NCBI RefSeq assembly: GCF_026013415.1
Contig: NZ_JAPDOK010000011.1
Location: 38,997 to 102,996, forward strand
Origin: Sphingomonas caeni
Lineage (GTDB): Bacteria > Pseudomonadota > Alphaproteobacteria > Sphingomonadales > Sphingomonadaceae
DNA: 64,000 nt
Direction of reading: 5' to 3'
A program made the translations under genes and the position numbers. The notes under the pieces are model-generated. The model did no database searches and had not been told where the DNA came from. It saw only the letters and a list, made by a program, of their open reading frames with translations. Shown here piece by piece: positions 15,228 through 26,022 of this stretch. The stretch's first letter is position 1; the number at the start of each line of letters is the position of its first letter.

Positions 15228-16886
15228 ATGGGCGCACCGATCAGGGACATCGTCATCGTCGGCGGCGGGACCACCGGCTGGCTGACCGCGGCGCATCTCA
15301 ACCATCGCCTGCAATGGGGGCTGGGGCATGGCGGGGGCGTGCGCATCACGCTGATCGAATCGCCCGAGATACCGATCATCGGTGTGGGCGAGGCGACGAT
15401 TCCGCCGATCCGGAATACGCTGGCGATGCTCGATATCGACGAGAATGAGTTCATCGCGCGCACCCAGGCGACCTTCAAGCTGGGGGTGCGCTTCGAGGAT
15501 TGGGACCGCGATGCCCGGGGTGCGCCCCGCAGCTATTTCCACAGCTTCACCGGCGGGCTCCAGATCGCCGGGCGGAATCCGGCGGCGTCGTTCCTCGCCT
15601 ATGGCGCGCCGCCGGAATTCGAGCCCGGGACCAATCTGAGCAATGTGATCGGGCATGCGGTGGCCGCGGCGGGCGCGCACAAATCGCCGCGCCGGCCCAG
15701 CGACCGGCCCTATAGCGGGGTGCTGAACTACGCCTATCATTTCGATGCGGCCTTGTTCGCGGACTTCCTGAAGGAGGTCTGCATCGCACGCGGCGTGGCG
15801 CATGTCAGCGACACCGTGACGGGCGCCGAACGCGATTCGCGTGGGAATATCGCGGCTCTGCACCTGAAGCAGGGCGGGCGGCGGCCGGTCGAGCTGGTGA
15901 TCGATTGCTCGGGCTTTCGCGGGCTGCTGATCAACGAGACGCTCGAGGAGCCGTTCGTCTCCTATGCCGATTACCTCATCAACGACCGCGCGATGGCGGT
16001 GCAGATCGCGCATGATGAAGCGCGCGCGCTGTTCCCGGCGACGGTCTCGGCGGCGATGGATTCGGGGTGGAGCTGGCGCATCCCGCTGCGCTCGCGGATC
16101 GGAACCGGCTATGTGTTTTCGAGCGCCTTCGCCTCGGACGCCGAGATCGGCGATGCGCTGACCGCGCGCAACGCCGGGTTCGGCACGCTCACCGATCCGC
16201 GCCCCGTCCCGATGCGGGTGGGGCGAAGCCGGCGGTCATGGGTCGGCAATTGCGTCGCGATCGGGCTGGCGAGCGGGTTTCTCGAGCCGCTCGAATCGAC
16301 CTCGATCCAGTTCGTCGACTATGCCTGCCGCCGGCTGCTCCAGATCATGCCGACGCGCGATTTCGAGCCGGCGCCGATCGCCAAGTTCAATGCCGAGATG
16401 GAGAAGATCTATGAGGAGATCCGCGATTTCCTCAGCCTCCATTTCACCCTCGGCAACCGCGAGGACACACCCTATTGGCGCGCGGTCCGGCATGAATCGA
16501 AGCGTTCGGACGCGCTCGAGGCGTGTCTCGATATCTGGCGCCACGCGCTGCCCGACGTCTACGATCCGCGCCATTCGAACGTGTTCAGCTTCTGGAGCGT
16601 GAGCAGCGTGCTGTTCGGCAAGGGTTTTTACACCCAGCCGCTGGCGACCGGCACCGATTTACTCCCGCGCGAGATGTGGGACCGGCATATCCGTGAGACC
16701 GTGGCGGTGCGGCAGGCGGTGCTCGCCTCGCTGCCCGATCATGCCGAAATCCTCGCGATGATGACCGACGCGGCGGTGCCCGGGGCAACCGCCGCGCGGG
16801 TGCCGCCGACGCGGTCGATGCCGAGCCAGGCCAATGCGCTCGGCCCAGGCACGACGGTGATGGGCACCGCGGCGACCGCGGGGTGA
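15228..16886 (+). CDS. Flavin-dependent tryptophan halogenase family protein
   Basis: This 552-residue enzyme is of the FADH2-dependent halogenase family (PrnA/RebH type), which chlorinates or brominates aromatic substrates using reduced flavin from a partner reductase. The FAD motif GGGTTGW is near residue 14. The candidate halogenation lysine is in ATFKLGVRFEDW. The diagnostic WxWxIP motif is present as GWSWRIPL, and FLEPLESTSIQF supplies the active-site Glu-Ser. No flavin reductase or biosynthetic gene is adjacent, and the family in sphingomonads is often of unknown substrate. The stop overlaps the GTG of comM (GTGA). Confidence 0.86.
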   Translation: MGAPIRDIVIVGGGTTGWLTAAHLNHRLQWGLGHGGGVRITLIESPEIPIIGVGEATIPPIRNTLAMLDIDENEFIARTQATFKLGVRFEDWDRDARGAPRSYFHSFTGGLQIAGRNPAASFLAYGAPPEFEPGTNLSNVIGHAVAAAGAHKSPRRPSDRPYSGVLNYAYHFDAALFADFLKEVCIARGVAHVSDTVTGAERDSRGNIAALHLKQGGRRPVELVIDCSGFRGLLINETLEEPFVSYADYLINDRAMAVQIAHDEARALFPATVSAAMDSGWSWRIPLRSRIGTGYVFSSAFASDAEIGDALTARNAGFGTLTDPRPVPMRVGRSRRSWVGNCVAIGLASGFLEPLESTSIQFVDYACRRLLQIMPTRDFEPAPIAKFNAEMEKIYEEIRDFLSLHFTLGNREDTPYWRAVRHESKRSDALEACLDIWRHALPDVYDPRHSNVFSFWSVSSVLFGKGFYTQPLATGTDLLPREMWDRHIRETVAVRQAVLASLPDHAEILAMMTDAAVPGATAARVPPTRSMPSQANALGPGTTVMGTAATAG

Positions 16887-18391
16887 TCGCGAGCGTCTCC
16901 ACCGTCGCCTATCTCGGGCTCGAAGCGCGCGCGGTGGAGGTGCAGTGCAACCTGGTCGCTGGGCTGCCGAGCTTCGTAGTGGTTGGGCTACCCGACAAGG
17001 CGGTGGCGGAGAGCCGCGAGCGGGTGCGCGCCGCGATCGCCGCGATCGGGCTGGCGCTGCCGCCCAAGCGGATCATCCTCAACCTCTCGCCCGCCGACCT
17101 GCCCAAGGAAGGATCGCATTTCGACCTCCCCATCGCGCTCGCGCTGCTCGGTGCGATGGGGGTGGCGGACGCCGAGACGCTGGCGGGCTATGTCGTGGTC
17201 GGCGAGCTGGGCCTCGACGGGCGGATCGCGCCGTCGCCGGGGGTGCTGCTCGCGGCGATCCATGCGGCGGAGATGGGGAAGGGGCTGGTCTGCCCGGTCG
17301 CGCAGGGCCCCGAGGCGGCCTGGGCGGGATCGGTCGAGGTCGTGGCCGCGCCCGACCTGATCGGGCTGCTCAATCACTTCAAGGGCAATCAGCTGCTCGC
17401 GGCGCCGCCGCCGGGCGAGGCCGATGCGCCGGATCATGGCCCCGACCTCGCGCAGGTGAAGGGGCAGGAGACCGCCAAGCGCGCGCTCGAGATCGCGGCG
17501 GCGGGCGGGCATAACCTGTTGATGTGCGGGCCGCCGGGGGCGGGCAAATCCCTGCTGGCCTCTTGCCTGCCGGGGATATTGCCGCCGCTCGACGCCGCCG
17601 AGGCGCTGGAGGTGTCGATGGTGGCCTCGGTCGCGGGCGCGCTGCAGGGCGGGCGGCTGACGCGGACGCGGCCGTTCCGCTCGCCGCACCATAGCGCCTC
17701 GATGGCGGCACTGGTCGGCGGCGGGCTCAAGGTGAAGCCGGGCGAGGTGAGCCTCGCGCATCTGGGCGTCCTGTTCCTCGATGAATTGCCCGAATTCCAG
17801 CGCGCGGTTCTCGATTCGCTGCGCCAGCCGCTCGAAGCCGGGGTGGTCAGCGTGGCACGGGCCAATGCGCATGTGACCTTCCCGGCGAGGGTTCAACTTG
17901 TGGCCGCGATGAATCCGTGCCGGTGCGGGCATCTGGGAGACCCCGCGCTCGCCTGCGCGCGGGCGCCGCGCTGCGCGGCCGATTATCAGGCGAAGGTCTC
18001 GGGGCCTTTGCTCGACCGCATCGACCTGCACGTCGAGGTTCAACCGGTCACCGCCGCCGATCTCGTCCTGCCGCCGCCGGCCGAAGGGTCGGCCGAAGTC
18101 GCGGCGCGCGTGGCGGCGGTGCGCGCGGTGCAGGGCGAGCGCTATCGCGATGCCCCGGCGCGCACCAATGCCGAGGCCGAGGGGGCTTTGCTCGAACGTT
18201 TCTCCAGCCCTGACGAGCCCGGGCGCAAGCTGCTCGCCCAGGCGGCGGAGGCGATGCGGCTCTCGGCGCGCGGCTATACCCGCGTGCTCCGCGTCGCGCG
18301 CACCATCGCCGATCTGGCGGGGGCTGAGGGGGTGGGCCGCATCCATGTCGCCGAGGCGCTCAGCTACCGGCGGCAGGCGCCGCGAAATTAG
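16883..18391 (+). CDS. comM: YifB/ComM family Mg-chelatase-like AAA ATPase
   Basis: ComM is a hexameric helicase promoting branch migration during natural transformation; the family is very widely conserved. The 502-residue protein has the N-terminal S5-like domain (VQCNLVAGLPSFVVVGLPDKAVAESRERV), Walker A GPPGAGKS (near residue 217), Walker B LFLDELPEF, and the C-terminal zinc/YifB segment with AMNPCRCGHLGD and GYTRVLRVARTIADLA. It is translationally coupled to the halogenase by a 4-base overlap, which looks coincidental in function. Confidence 0.92.
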   Translation: MIASVSTVAYLGLEARAVEVQCNLVAGLPSFVVVGLPDKAVAESRERVRAAIAAIGLALPPKRIILNLSPADLPKEGSHFDLPIALALLGAMGVADAETLAGYVVVGELGLDGRIAPSPGVLLAAIHAAEMGKGLVCPVAQGPEAAWAGSVEVVAAPDLIGLLNHFKGNQLLAAPPPGEADAPDHGPDLAQVKGQETAKRALEIAAAGGHNLLMCGPPGAGKSLLASCLPGILPPLDAAEALEVSMVASVAGALQGGRLTRTRPFRSPHHSASMAALVGGGLKVKPGEVSLAHLGVLFLDELPEFQRAVLDSLRQPLEAGVVSVARANAHVTFPARVQLVAAMNPCRCGHLGDPALACARAPRCAADYQAKVSGPLLDRIDLHVEVQPVTAADLVLPPPAEGSAEVAARVAAVRAVQGERYRDAPARTNAEAEGALLERFSSPDEPGRKLLAQAAEAMRLSARGYTRVLRVARTIADLAGAEGVGRIHVAEALSYRRQAPRN

Positions 18392-18497
18392 CCTCGGTTT
18401 TTTGGGGTTGAGCATAAGCCCCTTGTGGCGCAACCTGCGCCCGGAGCCGAACACGGCCACGGGCACGCATCACACGCAATCTGAGAGGGGGATTGTC

Positions 18498-18926
18498 ATG
18501 AATTACATGTTGTTGCCGCTGAAGCGCTACGCCGATTTCTCCGGGCGTTCGAGCCGGATGGAATTCTGGATGTTCGTCCTGTTCCAGCTCATCGTGAGCT
18601 GGGGGATCAGTTTCGTGGTCAATATGATCTTCCCGCCGGCGATCCCGGTCTACGATCCCGCAAATCCGGAAGCGGCGATGGCGGCGATGGGGTCCATCTA
18701 TTCCTCGCCCGGCTTCATCGTGTCGTGCCTGGTCGGCCTGTTCTTCCTCATCCCGGGGCTCGCGGTCTCGGTGCGGCGGCTGCACGATCAGGACAAGACC
18801 GGCTGGCTGCTGCTGCTGGCGTTCATTCCGCTCATCGGTGCGATCATCCTGCTGGTTTTCTACGTCCTGCCGGGCACGGTAGGGGACAATCGCTACGGGC
18901 CCGATCCCACGCAATCCGATATCTGA
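18498..18926 (+). CDS. DUF805 family inner-membrane protein (first of a tandem pair)
   Basis: The 142-residue protein starts MLLPLKRYADFSGRSSRMEFWMF, the standard DUF805 opening, then has about four spans with VRRLHDQDKTGWLLLL and PGTVGDNRYGPDP near the end. The molecular function is unknown; E. coli YhaH and YhaI are relatives. AGAGGGGG precedes the ATG. The next gene encodes a homologue with an almost identical N terminus, so this is a tandem duplication. Confidence 0.88.
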   Translation: MNYMLLPLKRYADFSGRSSRMEFWMFVLFQLIVSWGISFVVNMIFPPAIPVYDPANPEAAMAAMGSIYSSPGFIVSCLVGLFFLIPGLAVSVRRLHDQDKTGWLLLLAFIPLIGAIILLVFYVLPGTVGDNRYGPDPTQSDI

Positions 18927-18960
18927 CCGCACGCCGTCCCACGTCCGGAGACCCTAGGGC

Positions 18961-19410
18961 ATGAAATGGATGTTTCTGCCGCTGAAGCGCTACGCCGATT
19001 TCGACGGGCGCTCACCGCGGATCGAATATTGGATGTTTCATTTGCTGATGTGGGGGCTCATCCTCCCCCTCTTCTTTGTGCCATTCATGCTCGTCGACGG
19101 CTTTGCCCTCAGCGGAGAAACGCCCTCGGGCGAGGGCGGGGAGCCCAATCCGCTGATCGGACTCCCGATGGTGATCGGGGTGCTGGTGTATCTCGCGCTC
19201 TGGATACCGTCGCTCGCGGTCACGATCAGGCGGTTGCACGACCGCGACATGTCGGGCTGGTTCTTCCTGATCAACTTCGTCCCCTATGTGGGGGGGCTGA
19301 TCATCTTCGTCTTCATGGTGCTCCCGGGCACGCAGGGCGAGAACCAATATGGCGACGATCCTCTTCTGGAGGGGCACAAGCCGACCGAGCTGGAAGAGAT
19401 ATTCCACTGA
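18961..19410 (+). CDS. DUF805 family inner-membrane protein (second of a tandem pair)
   Basis: This 149-residue paralogue of the preceding gene shares MFLPLKRYADFDGRSPRIEYWMF, TIRRLHDRDMSGWFFLI and PGTQGENQYGDDPL. It differs in a longer loop after the first span (SGETPSGEGGEPNP). The gap to its partner is 34 bp, so they are probably one operon. A strong hairpin follows the stop. Confidence 0.88.
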   Translation: MKWMFLPLKRYADFDGRSPRIEYWMFHLLMWGLILPLFFVPFMLVDGFALSGETPSGEGGEPNPLIGLPMVIGVLVYLALWIPSLAVTIRRLHDRDMSGWFFLINFVPYVGGLIIFVFMVLPGTQGENQYGDDPLLEGHKPTELEEIFH

Positions 19411-19422
19411 TCCAGCCCTCAC

Positions 19423-19451
19423 GGGGCGCCGGAAGCGGTTTCCGGCGCCCC
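19423..19451 (+). terminator. Perfect 12-bp hairpin after the DUF805 pair
   Basis: GGGGCGCCGGAA and TTCCGGCGCCCC pair perfectly around a 5-base loop, 12 bp after the DUF805 stop. There is no T-run, so this is a likely transcript 3' end by position and strength only. Confidence 0.55.
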
Positions 19452-19529
19452 GCGGCGGTGCTAGCCATGTTCCGGAGCCGACTCGATCCTCGGGAACGGC
19501 ATGGCGAGGCAACACAGCGAGGTGGGGCC

Positions 19530-19922
19530 ATGGGCATTCGAAATCGCGTGATTCTCCTGGGGCTGGGTTTTGCCGCGCTCGGCTTTGCCGCGCCGGCACA
19601 GGCGCAGGTCGATCCGGGGGTCGAGATCGACCGGCTGATCGATGCGTCGCAGGGCGTGGGGCCCGCCATGGCGCTGGCGCGGCAGCAGATCGCCGGGGAC
19701 GACCTGATCGGTGCGGTGGCGACGCTCGAGCGGCTGCTGGTCGATCATCCCGAGGCCGATGACGCGCTGCTGCTCCACGCCAGCCTGCTGTGCCGGCTCG
19801 ACGATGCGCCCGGCGCGCGGATGGAGATCGAGCAGTTGAGCGGGGTGGAGGGCGACGCCGCGGCCTGGGCCGAGGTTCGCGCCGCCTGCGGACCCATTCC
19901 GCGGGGAGGAGCCCGGCGATGA
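19530..19922 (+). CDS. Small secreted helical-repeat protein
   Basis: The 130-residue product has a signal peptide (NRVILLGLGFAALGFAAPAQAQ) followed by a helical segment, ALARQQIAGDDLIGAVATLERLLVDHPEADDALLLHASLLCRLDDAPGARMEIEQL. This resembles two tetratricopeptide-like helical hairpins. The ATG overlaps nothing upstream. The stop overlaps the ATG of the FecR-domain gene (ATGA), so the two are translated together and may interact in the periplasm. Confidence 0.7.
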   Translation: MGIRNRVILLGLGFAALGFAAPAQAQVDPGVEIDRLIDASQGVGPAMALARQQIAGDDLIGAVATLERLLVDHPEADDALLLHASLLCRLDDAPGARMEIEQLSGVEGDAAAWAEVRAACGPIPRGGARR

Positions 19923-21124
19923 AGCGCGCCTATCTCTTCACCGGCGTCGCGATCGTCGCCGCGCTGCCCGCCATTCCCGCCGAGGCGCAGGTCGTGGGGG
20001 TCACCTCGGCGGTCAAGAACGACGTCCGGCTGCGCAAGCCCAACGCGCCGATCGCCCGGCCCGTCCAGCTCAAGCAGCGGATCGCGACCGCCGACCAGAT
20101 CCAGACCGGCGCCAAGAGCCAGATGCAGATCGTGCTGCTCGACCGCTCGATCTTCACCGTCGGCGCCAATGCGCGCCTGACGATCGACCGCTATGTCTAT
20201 GATCCGCAGCGCAACAGCCGCAACATGGGCGCGACGGTGGCGCGCGGCGCCTTCCGTTACATGTCGGGCCGGCGCACCTCGGGCAGCACGACGATCAACA
20301 CGCCCACCGCCGCGATCGGCGTGCGCGGGACGATGGTCGAGGGGATCATAGGCCCCGACGCGGTGCTGATCGCCAATAACGAGCGCGGCGTCGGCCGCGG
20401 CGTGCGCGCCGATCCGGAGACCGCGTCGCTGATCGTGCTGCGCGGGCCCGGGCGCGGGACCAGCGCCAATGTCCTGCCCGGGATCATCGACGTGACCTCC
20501 GGCGGGCGGACGGTGACCGTCGATCAGCCGATGCTGGCGGTCTATGTGCCCTATCCGGGTGCCACGCCGATCGGACCCTTCACCATCTCGCCGGAGGGGC
20601 TGCGCCAGATCCAGGCCCTGCTCTATCCCTCGGTCGCGCAGCGGCTGGGGCTGAAGGGGCCGTTCGACCCCAGCCGCACCTTTGTGCCGGCGCCGCCGAT
20701 CGAGGAGGGGCCGACCTCCGGGCCGCGCCGCCTCCCGCGCCGCGCGGGCGACTATCCCGAGGCGCGCGGGCTGCCCGGCGACGACGGGCCTCCGGGTACC
20801 GACATGGGCGTTCCGATGCCGCTCGACCGGTTGCGCGACGCACCGCAGCCCCGACCGCGCCGCACCCAGCAACAGCCGGCCGCCGCGCCCGCGCCGACAC
20901 CCACGCCTTCGCCCGCCGCGATCGACCGGGCGCCGAACCCCAACCAGGGCAAGCCGTCCGCCCCACCGCCTCCGCCACCGCCGCCCCCTGCGCCGCCGCC
21001 ATCGCTCAAATCGGCGCCGCCGAGCCCGGCTTTCGTCGCGCCGACGCCTTCGCCGACGCCCACGCCCAGGCCGACGCCGACCCCATCGCCGAACCAGAAG
21101 CCTCCGGGCAAGCCGCCAGGCTGA
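19919..21124 (+). CDS. FecR-domain periplasmic protein with proline-rich tail
   Basis: A signal peptide (AYLFTGVAIVAALPAIPAEAQ) is followed by a FecR-like beta domain over residues about 25-165. In it are VKNDVRLR, DQIQTGAKSQMQIVLLDRSIFTVGANARLTIDRYVYDP, GAFRYMSG and NTPTAAIGVRGT, all typical of FecR-fold proteins not tied to a sigma factor. The last 140 residues are low-complexity, with runs of Pro and PTP(S/T) units, and could span the cell wall or be disordered. No sigma or anti-sigma gene is adjacent. The frame is open to 19790, but the ATG at 19919, in the 4-base overlap, is chosen because the signal peptide follows. Confidence 0.82.
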   Translation: MKRAYLFTGVAIVAALPAIPAEAQVVGVTSAVKNDVRLRKPNAPIARPVQLKQRIATADQIQTGAKSQMQIVLLDRSIFTVGANARLTIDRYVYDPQRNSRNMGATVARGAFRYMSGRRTSGSTTINTPTAAIGVRGTMVEGIIGPDAVLIANNERGVGRGVRADPETASLIVLRGPGRGTSANVLPGIIDVTSGGRTVTVDQPMLAVYVPYPGATPIGPFTISPEGLRQIQALLYPSVAQRLGLKGPFDPSRTFVPAPPIEEGPTSGPRRLPRRAGDYPEARGLPGDDGPPGTDMGVPMPLDRLRDAPQPRPRRTQQQPAAAPAPTPTPSPAAIDRAPNPNQGKPSAPPPPPPPPPAPPPSLKSAPPSPAFVAPTPSPTPTPRPTPTPSPNQKPPGKPPG

Positions 21125-21184
21125 TCGGCCACGCAACGCTCGGGTTGCGGCGCGCCGGACGATCGGTTAGCCACGCGCCTCGCT

Positions 21185-21268
21185 GCCCCTGTGGCGAAAT
21201 GGTAGACGCGACCGACTCAAAATCGGTTGCCGCAAGGCATGCTGGTTCGAGTCCGGCCAGGGGCACCA
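21185..21268 (+). tRNA. tRNA-Leu (anticodon CAA)
   Basis: Acceptor arms GCCCCTG and CAGGGGC pair fully and are followed by A and an encoded CCA. The anticodon stem ACCGA/TCGGT encloses the loop CTCAAAA, giving anticodon CAA, which reads UUG. A long variable arm (TTGCCGCAAGGCA region) marks it as class II. The T arm contains GGTTCGAGTCC. The length of 84 nt fits tRNA-Leu. Confidence 0.95.
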
Positions 21269-21476
21269 GTTTTTGATTCGCCTCGGGCGCCGCCCGCTTG
21301 GCTTTCCGCACATAAGCGCGGGCGGCCGTTCGGCCTTGCGGACCCCGAGGGTTCGGAGATGCTTCCGGCCGCCGCTCCTGATTATTATACAATCCATACG
21401 CACTGACCGGCATTCGCTCTCGCTTCAAAACGGCCAGCGCACCTAATCGCGCATCTTCGAAAGTGGAGATGCACAC
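21269..21476 (+). promoter_or_regulatory. tRNA-kdp intergenic region, probable kdp promoter
   Basis: This 208-bp gap has no gene. The first part is GC-rich, with GGGCGCCGCCCGC and GCGGGCGGCC able to form hairpins. An AT-rich patch, GATTATTATACAATCC (around 21380-21395), is the only good -10-like sequence and sits about 90 bp before the first kdp-region start. A KdpE site could not be assigned by eye. Confidence 0.4.
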
Positions 21477-21560
21477 GTGCAAGACCTTCTCTGGATCGGC
21501 CTCATCCTCGGGCTCGTAGCGGTGACGCTCGGCTATGCCCGTCTGTGCGACGAGGCCTGA
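21477..21560 (+). CDS. 27-residue membrane peptide preceding kdpF
   Basis: The frame reads VQDLLWIGLILGLVAVTLGY followed by ARLCDEA. It is one hydrophobic span, then Arg and an L-C-D/E ending. It starts with GTG at 21477 and stops 3 bp before the KdpF ATG, so it is the first cistron of the kdp operon. I recall similar unnamed short frames ending LC(D/E) before kdpF in other proteobacteria, which supports it being real, but this was not checked. Like KdpF it may stabilise the KdpABC complex. Confidence 0.6.
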   Translation: MQDLLWIGLILGLVAVTLGYARLCDEA

Positions 21561-21563
21561 CCG

Positions 21564-21653
21564 ATGACCCTCGATCTCTGGCTCGCAGGTGCGACCGCGC
21601 TTGGCCTTCTCGCATATCTGGTCGCGGTCCTGCTGCGCCCCGAGCGATTCTGA
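21564..21653 (+). CDS. kdpF: K+-transporting ATPase subunit KdpF
   Basis: The 29-residue single-span subunit reads MTLDLWLAGATALGLLAYLV followed by AVLLRPERF. The LA-YLV-A-L-(R/K)PE-F pattern is the family signature. KdpF sits in the lipid-facing part of KdpFABC and stabilises it. It is followed after 12 bp by kdpA. Confidence 0.88.
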   Translation: MTLDLWLAGATALGLLAYLVAVLLRPERF

Positions 21654-21665
21654 GGGAGCGATGAA

Positions 21666-23369
21666 ATGACCTGGCAAGGATGGGCGCTGATCGTCGTCTT
21701 CGTGGGCATCTTGCTCGCTCTCACCAAGCCGATGGGGCTGTGGCTCCACGCGCTCTATGAAGGGCGGCGCACACCGCTGCATGTCGTGCTCGGCCCGGTC
21801 GAGCGGGGCTTCTACAAGCTGGCGGGGATCGACCCGACCGTCGAGCAGAGCTGGCGGCGCTACGCGGTGCACATGCTGCTGTTCAACGTGGCGTTGCTGC
21901 TCTTCACCTATGCGATCCTGCGATTGCAGGCGTTCTTGCCGCTCAACGCGTCAGGGATGCCGGGGATCGCTCCGGACGGCGCGTTCAACATCGCGACCAG
22001 CTTCACCACCAACACCAACTGGCAATGGTATTCGGGTGAAGTCGCGCTTTCGAACCTCAGCCAGATGCTGGGGCTGACGATCCACAACTTTCTCTCGGCC
22101 GCGACCGGGATCGCGCTCGCGTTCGCATTGTTCCGCGGGTTCGCGCGGCGGGAGGCGGGGAGCATCGGCAACTTCTGGGCCGATTGCACCCGCATCACCC
22201 TCTATCTGCTGCTACCGATCTGCGTGATCTATTCGGTGTATCTGATCGCTGCGGGGGTGCCGCAGACGCTGACCCAGCAAGTCGCCGCGACGACGATGGA
22301 GGGCGCTCGGCAGACGATCAGCATGGGCCCGATCGCTTCGCAGGAAGCGATCAAGATGCTCGGCACCAATGGCGGTGGCTTCCTCAACGCCAACTCTGCG
22401 CACCCGTTCGAGAATCCGGACGCGCTCACCAATCTGATCCAGATGCTGTCGATCTTCGCGATCGGCTTCGGGCTGACCTGGTGCTTCGGCAAGACGGTGG
22501 GCAACACGAAGCAGGGCTGGGCGATTCTCTCGGCGATGCTCGTGCTGTTCCTCGCGGGGGTCACCGTCACCTATTGGCAGGAAGCCGCGGGCAACCCGAT
22601 CCTCCACCAACTCGGCGTGGCCGGGGGCAATATGGAGGGCAAGGAAGTCCGCTTCGGCGTCGCCGCCTCGTCGCTGTTCGCGGTGGTCACCACCGCGGCC
22701 TCGTGCGGCGCGGTCAATGCCATGCATGACAGCTTCACCGCGCTCGGCGGCATGATCCCCTTGTTCAACATCCAGCTCGGCGAGGTCGTGGTCGGCGGCG
22801 TCGGCGCGGGGATCTATGGCTTCCTGCTGTTCGCCATCCTCGCAGTGTTCGTCGCGGGACTGATGGTGGGGCGCACCCCCGAATATGTCGGCAAGAAGAT
22901 CGAGGGACGGGAAGTGAAACTGGCGGTGCTCGCCATCGCCATTCTGCCGCTGGTGATCCTCGGCTTCACCGCCATCGCGTCGGTACTACCCGCGGGGCTG
23001 GCGGGGCCGCTCAACAAGGGGCCGCACGGCTTCTCGGAGATCCTCTACGCCTTCACCAGCGCGGTCGGGAATAACGGCTCCGCGTTCGCAGGGATCACCT
23101 CGGGCACGCAATTCTACAACGGGATGCTCGGCGTCGCGATGTGGCTTGGACGGTTCTTCGTGATCGTTCCGATGCTCGCCATCGCCGGGAGCCTGGCCGC
23201 CAAGAAATACACGCCGGAGACCGCGGGCTCGTTCCCGACCACCGGCCCGCTCTGGGTCGGCCTGCTCGTCGGCACGATCCTCATCCTGGGCGGCCTCACC
23301 TTCCTGCCGAGCCTCGCGCTTGGCCCCATCGCCGATCATCTCGCGATGATCGGCGGCACCCTCTCCTGA
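21666..23369 (+). CDS. kdpA: K+-transporting ATPase, potassium-binding subunit KdpA
   Basis: KdpA is the channel-like subunit of the high-affinity KdpFABC potassium pump. The 567-residue protein has ten or more spans and four selectivity-filter-like loops, for example SFTTNTNWQWYSGE, GTNGGGFLNANSAHPFENP and SAVGNNGSAFAG. GAGGGA precedes the ATG. The length is normal and there are no disruptions. Confidence 0.96.
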   Translation: MTWQGWALIVVFVGILLALTKPMGLWLHALYEGRRTPLHVVLGPVERGFYKLAGIDPTVEQSWRRYAVHMLLFNVALLLFTYAILRLQAFLPLNASGMPGIAPDGAFNIATSFTTNTNWQWYSGEVALSNLSQMLGLTIHNFLSAATGIALAFALFRGFARREAGSIGNFWADCTRITLYLLLPICVIYSVYLIAAGVPQTLTQQVAATTMEGARQTISMGPIASQEAIKMLGTNGGGFLNANSAHPFENPDALTNLIQMLSIFAIGFGLTWCFGKTVGNTKQGWAILSAMLVLFLAGVTVTYWQEAAGNPILHQLGVAGGNMEGKEVRFGVAASSLFAVVTTAASCGAVNAMHDSFTALGGMIPLFNIQLGEVVVGGVGAGIYGFLLFAILAVFVAGLMVGRTPEYVGKKIEGREVKLAVLAIAILPLVILGFTAIASVLPAGLAGPLNKGPHGFSEILYAFTSAVGNNGSAFAGITSGTQFYNGMLGVAMWLGRFFVIVPMLAIAGSLAAKKYTPETAGSFPTTGPLWVGLLVGTILILGGLTFLPSLALGPIADHLAMIGGTLS

Positions 23370-23386
23370 TTTCGGGAACCGCCAAA

Positions 23387-25417
<2,031 letters not shown>

Positions 25418-25428
25418 GGAGCTGACCC

Positions 25429-26022
25429 ATGTTTGCAGACATCAAAACCGCGCTCCGTCCCGCGCTCGTTCTCACCATCCTGTTCGCGCTGCTGCTGGGC
25501 ATCGTCTATCCGCTGACGCTGACGGGGATCGGCCAGCTGATCTTCCCGAGTCAGGCAAACGGCAGCCTGATCCGCGATGCCAAAGGCAATGTGATCGGAT
25601 CGAGCCTGATCGCGCAGGCCTTCACCGGCGACCAGTATTTCCATCCGCGCCCGTCCGCCGCCGGCAAGGGCTATGAGGCGAACAACAGCTACGGCTCCAA
25701 CCTCGGCCCCGCCAGCCAGGCGCTGCACGACCGGGTGCAGGCCGATGTCGCCGCCTACCAGGCGAAAGCACCAGGACAATCTGTCCCCGCCGATCTGGTG
25801 ACGACCTCCGCCTCGGGGCTCGATCCCCATATCAGCCCCGAGGCGGCGTTTTATCAGGTGGTCCGCGTCGCCAGGGCGCGTGGATGGCCTGAGGCCCGCG
25901 TGCGCGCCATGGTCGATAAGGCTGTCGAATACCCGCTGCTCGGCTTCCTCGGCGAACCCCGCGTCAACGTGCTGCTGCTCAATCGACAGCTCGATGCGGA
26001 AGGCGCTAAATCGCCATCGTGA
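25429..26022 (+). CDS. kdpC: K+-transporting ATPase subunit KdpC
   Basis: The 197-residue single-span subunit (ALVLTILFALLLGIVYPLTLTGIGQ) has a periplasmic domain containing GSSLIAQAFTGDQYFHPRPSA, YGSNLGPAS and SGLDPHISPEAA, all KdpC hallmarks. It aids ATP binding by KdpB. GAGGA precedes the ATG. The stop overlaps the kdpD GTG. Confidence 0.95.
   Translation: MFADIKTALRPALVLTILFALLLGIVYPLTLTGIGQLIFPSQANGSLIRDAKGNVIGSSLIAQAFTGDQYFHPRPSAAGKGYEANNSYGSNLGPASQALHDRVQADVAAYQAKAPGQSVPADLVTTSASGLDPHISPEAAFYQVVRVARARGWPEARVRAMVDKAVEYPLLGFLGEPRVNVLLLNRQLDAEGAKSPS

Noticed and set aside
21167..21403. Minus-strand 78-residue ORF ending in a Pro-Trp-Pro-Asp-Ser-Asn rich peptide
   Set aside because: It is a spurious reading of the tRNA-Leu gene and its flank; the sequence is the well-known false protein obtained by translating tRNA-Leu antisense.
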